Positions 7,851 through 9,716 of a stretch of 9,716 bases of DNA are shown here, piece by piece; within the stretch, counting starts at the first letter, position 1; every line of letters starts with the position of its first letter. Source of the stretch: JBAYSY01 sp041675885. Lineage in GTDB: Bacteria > Pseudomonadota > Alphaproteobacteria > Rhodobacterales > Rhodobacteraceae. A model generated the notes under the pieces. It was given only the letters and a program-made list of their open reading frames with translations, searched no databases and had not been told where the DNA came from. The position numbers and the translations under genes are program-made. The stretch is from positions 1-9,716 of the forward strand of contig JBAYSY010000067.1 of NCBI GenBank assembly GCA_041675885.1, read 5' to 3'.

Positions 7851-9389
7851 CTACCGCGCCGCCTGCCCGTTGCCACCGTCCGAATCGTTCCCATCCTCCC
7901 CGTCGCGGCCAAGCCGCGCCGGGGCGTCCTCCTCCTCCTCGCCGTCATGCGCCATGGCGATGGTTTTCGACACCCGCGCCCCCAGCGTCTTGAGCATATC
8001 GACCTGCGACAGCACGTTGCCGCGCCCGCGCGACAGCTGGCCTATGGCCTCGTCGTAGCTGGTCCGCGCCTGATCCAGCCTGCGGCCCACCCCTTCGATA
8101 CTGGCGACGAAGCCCGCCACCTTGTCGTAAAGCCGCCCGGCGCGCAGGGCGATTTCCTCGGCGTTGCGGTTGCGGCGCTCCACCGCCCAGACATGCGCCA
8201 CCGTGCGCAGCGCCATCATCAGCGTCGTGGGCGTGGCGATGGTGATATGCCGTTCCAGCGCGTATTCCGTCAGCGCGCCGTCCTCGCGTAGCGCCTCGGA
8301 CAGCGCCCCTTCGACGGGGACGAACATGATGACGTAATCGACCGTCTCGCCCTCGGCGGTGTGGTAGCCCTTGGCGGAAAGCCCGTCGATATGTGCCCGC
8401 ATCGCCAGCTGATGGCGGCGGCGGGCGGCGGCGGCCTCGGCCTCGGCCTCGGTGTTCACCGCCTCGGAATAGGCGCTGAGCGACACCTTTGCGTCGATCA
8501 CCAGCGTACGGCCGCCGGGGATGCGCACCACCACGTCGGGGCGCAGCCGCGCGCCCTCGGCGCCGGTGCGGTGGGCCTGGGTCTCGTATTCCTCGCCCGC
8601 GCGCAGGCCCGAGCGTTCGAGGATCGATTCGAGGATCATCTCGCCCCAGGCGCCCTGCCGCTGCCGGTCGCCCTTGAGCGCGCGCGTGAGCGCCACCGCC
8701 TCCTGCGAGATTTCCTCGGAGCGGCGCGAAAGCTGGGTGATCTCGGTCTTGAGGCGTTCACGGTCCTTCACCGTCTCCTGATGCACCTCGCGCAGTTCCT
8801 TGCCGAACAGGCCGACATGCTCGCGCAGGGGGGTCAGCACCGCCTCCAGCCGTTCGAGATTGGCCTTGCTGAACGCCTCGCCCTGGGTCTTGAGCGCCTC
8901 GCCCGCGAGGTCGCGGAACTTCGCCTGCATCTCGTCGCGCAGCCTGGTGAGCAGGGCGATCTTCTCCTCGGCATGGCGGCGCTCGGCGCTCATGCGGGTG
9001 TCCAGCGCGGCGATGCGGGATGCAAGCTCCTGCCGCTCGCCCTGTCCGGCCTCCAGCCGCTGGCGCAGCCCGGCGATCTCGCCCGCCTGCCGGGCGGTCT
9101 CGGCCCGGCGTTCCTCGGCCTGGACCTCGGCCCGGTCGGCGCGGGCCAGTGCCGTGCGCAGCGCCGCTTCCCGCGCGGCCAGGGTTTCGGCAAGCTGGGC
9201 CGCCTCGCCCTCGCGCGCGGCCAGCCGTTCGGTCAGTCGTTCGGTGTCGGCGCGCAGGCCGTGCCCGGTCTCGGCCAGACGGCGCACCAGCACGATCAGC
9301 CACAGACAGCCGAGGGCCACCGCCGCCATGAGCCCGAGAAGCGCCGGGTCGATCCGGTCCGCAAGCCCGGCGAGGTCGTTGATATCCAT
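7851..9389 (-). CDS. rmuC: DNA recombination-limiting protein RmuC
   Basis: RmuC proteins limit recombination between short inverted repeats in E. coli and are predicted PD-(D/E)XK nucleases. This 512-aa protein has the standard layout. A single N-terminal membrane segment (about 16-35, LLGLMAAVALGCLWLIVLV) is followed by a long Ala/Glu/Arg-rich coiled coil (about 40-215) and the RmuC domain (about 220-470). In that domain GEMILE is followed by PDVVVRIPGGRTLVIDAK, with Asp285, Asp299 and Lys301 as likely nuclease residues. The C-terminal 30 residues are acidic and low-complexity (EEEEDAP, then Gly/Asp-rich). The start is ATG 9389 because it directly precedes the membrane segment; the frame stays open upstream but runs into repeat copy D. 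No good ribosome site or promoter is visible. It is convergent with the SDR gene. Confidence 0.94.
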   Translation of the reverse strand: MDINDLAGLADRIDPALLGLMAAVALGCLWLIVLVRRLAETGHGLRADTERLTERLAAREGEAAQLAETLAAREAALRTALARADRAEVQAEERRAETARQAGEIAGLRQRLEAGQGERQELASRIAALDTRMSAERRHAEEKIALLTRLRDEMQAKFRDLAGEALKTQGEAFSKANLERLEAVLTPLREHVGLFGKELREVHQETVKDRERLKTEITQLSRRSEEISQEAVALTRALKGDRQRQGAWGEMILESILERSGLRAGEEYETQAHRTGAEGARLRPDVVVRIPGGRTLVIDAKVSLSAYSEAVNTEAEAEAAAARRRHQLAMRAHIDGLSAKGYHTAEGETVDYVIMFVPVEGALSEALREDGALTEYALERHITIATPTTLMMALRTVAHVWAVERRNRNAEEIALRAGRLYDKVAGFVASIEGVGRRLDQARTSYDEAIGQLSRGRGNVLSQVDMLKTLGARVSKTIAMAHDGEEEEDAPARLGRDGEDGNDSDGGNGQAAR

Positions 9390-9488
9390 GCGCTGCCCGT
9401 GGGTTGCCGTTTTCCCTGCCCGAAGGATAGCGTGCGCCGCGCCGCGCCGCCACCCCGCCGACGGGGGAGGCGGGCGGAACGGAGGGCG

Positions 9489-9551
9489 GCGGCCGCCCGT
9501 CCGGGCGGTCGGCCGCTGCCCGGGCCGCTGACGCGGCTTGATTCCGGGCAA
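9489..9551 (-). repeat. Composite palindromic repeat, copy D (left half only)
   Basis: This copy contains GCGGTCGGCCGCTGCCC (9505-9521), the inner GGCCGCCCG arm, the stem-loop GCCGC-tgac-GCGGC (9524-9537) and CTTGATTCCGGGCAA (9537-9551). The match to C stops just before 9489, so the interior and the far terminal repeat are missing. Orientation is as in copy C. Confidence 0.8.
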
Positions 9552-9587
9552 GGGGGACGGGTGTTCCGGGCAGGGGTGGGCACCGCC

Positions 9588-9604
9588 TTGTTCCGCAAGA
9601 ACAA
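9588..9604. promoter_or_regulatory. Palindrome TTGTTC-cgcaa-GAACAA
   Basis: A perfect 6-bp inverted repeat with a 5-bp centre lies about 90 bp before the plus-strand start at 9693. It could be an operator for that gene. It does not match the spaced GTTC direct repeat of the Rhodobacter LexA site. Confidence 0.35.
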
Positions 9605-9692
9605 TGTCCAGAGCGTTCCCCCCCCCGCCCCCCATTGCATCCCCCCCTTCGCTGCGCCAAGGTACGCCGGATTGCCGAAGGGGGAGAATTTC

Positions 9693-9716
9693 ATGCGGAT
9701 CGGGATATTCTATCTC
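9693..9716 (+). CDS. Start of an unidentified gene (truncated by window end)
   Basis: The ATG at 9693 follows GGGGGAG (ending at 9686) at a normal distance and opens a frame of eight codons, MRIGIFYL, that runs off the window. The ribosome site and the position after a regulatory-looking gap support a real start. Eight residues are too few to name a product. Confidence 0.55.

Larger units (their letters stand above)
9390..9692. other. Intergenic region between rmuC and the next gene
   Basis: No gene is supported here. It holds a very GC-rich rmuC upstream segment without a clear promoter, half repeat copy D (9489-9551), a palindrome (9588-9604) and poly-C tracts (9618-9647). Starts for both the minus-strand rmuC and the plus-strand gene at 9693 must be controlled from here. 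Confidence 0.6.

Noticed and set aside
9588..9604. LexA (SOS) box
   Set aside because: The motif is GTTC-N5-GAAC, not the GTTC-N7-GTTC direct repeat known for Rhodobacter LexA.
9390..9635. N-terminal extension of RmuC to 9635
   Set aside because: It would translate through repeat copy D and put 82 residues before the membrane segment, unlike the family.

Overview
This GC-rich window looks like chromosome of an alphaproteobacterium of the Rhodobacterales/Paracoccaceae. The evidence is base composition, a mitochondrial-SUV3-type helicase next to an S4 protein, fdxA and carD, a Hint-domain protein of the kind common in marine and phototrophic Rhodobacterales, and -10 elements without a terminal T. 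The organism assignment is an inference from gene families and gene order.

Layout. 1-120: 3' end of an IS110-type transposase, whose right edge abuts a truncated palindromic repeat (copy A). 121-478: copy A plus further palindromes and no gene. 479-5250: a same-strand block of SUV3-like RNA helicase, S4 RNA-binding protein (start 3 bp after the helicase stop), 7Fe ferredoxin fdxA, and RNA-polymerase-binding regulator carD with its own promoter and a long structured leader. It is closed by a strong intrinsic terminator at 5292-5321. 5346-5590: repeat copy B and two more palindromes. 5595-6644 (minus): Hint-domain protein with a very good sigma-70-type promoter. It is divergent from 6823-7599 (plus), an SDR-fold protein whose catalytic Tyr and Lys appear replaced. 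7629-7798: inverted repeat copy C, between the convergent SDR and rmuC. 7851-9389 (minus): rmuC. 9489-9551: half copy D. The window ends in the first eight codons of another plus-strand gene, behind poly-C tracts and a palindrome.

The housekeeping block joins RNA metabolism (helicase, S4 protein), low-potential electron transfer (fdxA) and global control of initiation (carD). The accessory part (Hint protein and SDR) lies between inverted repeat copies B and C.

The most notable signal is noncoding: a composite repeat family of about 130-170 bp with perfect 17-bp terminal inverted repeats, in two near-complete and two partial copies filling nearly every intergenic gap. One copy appears interrupted by the IS110-type element. 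I found no CRISPR array, tRNA, rRNA or recognisable new defence or biosynthetic system.
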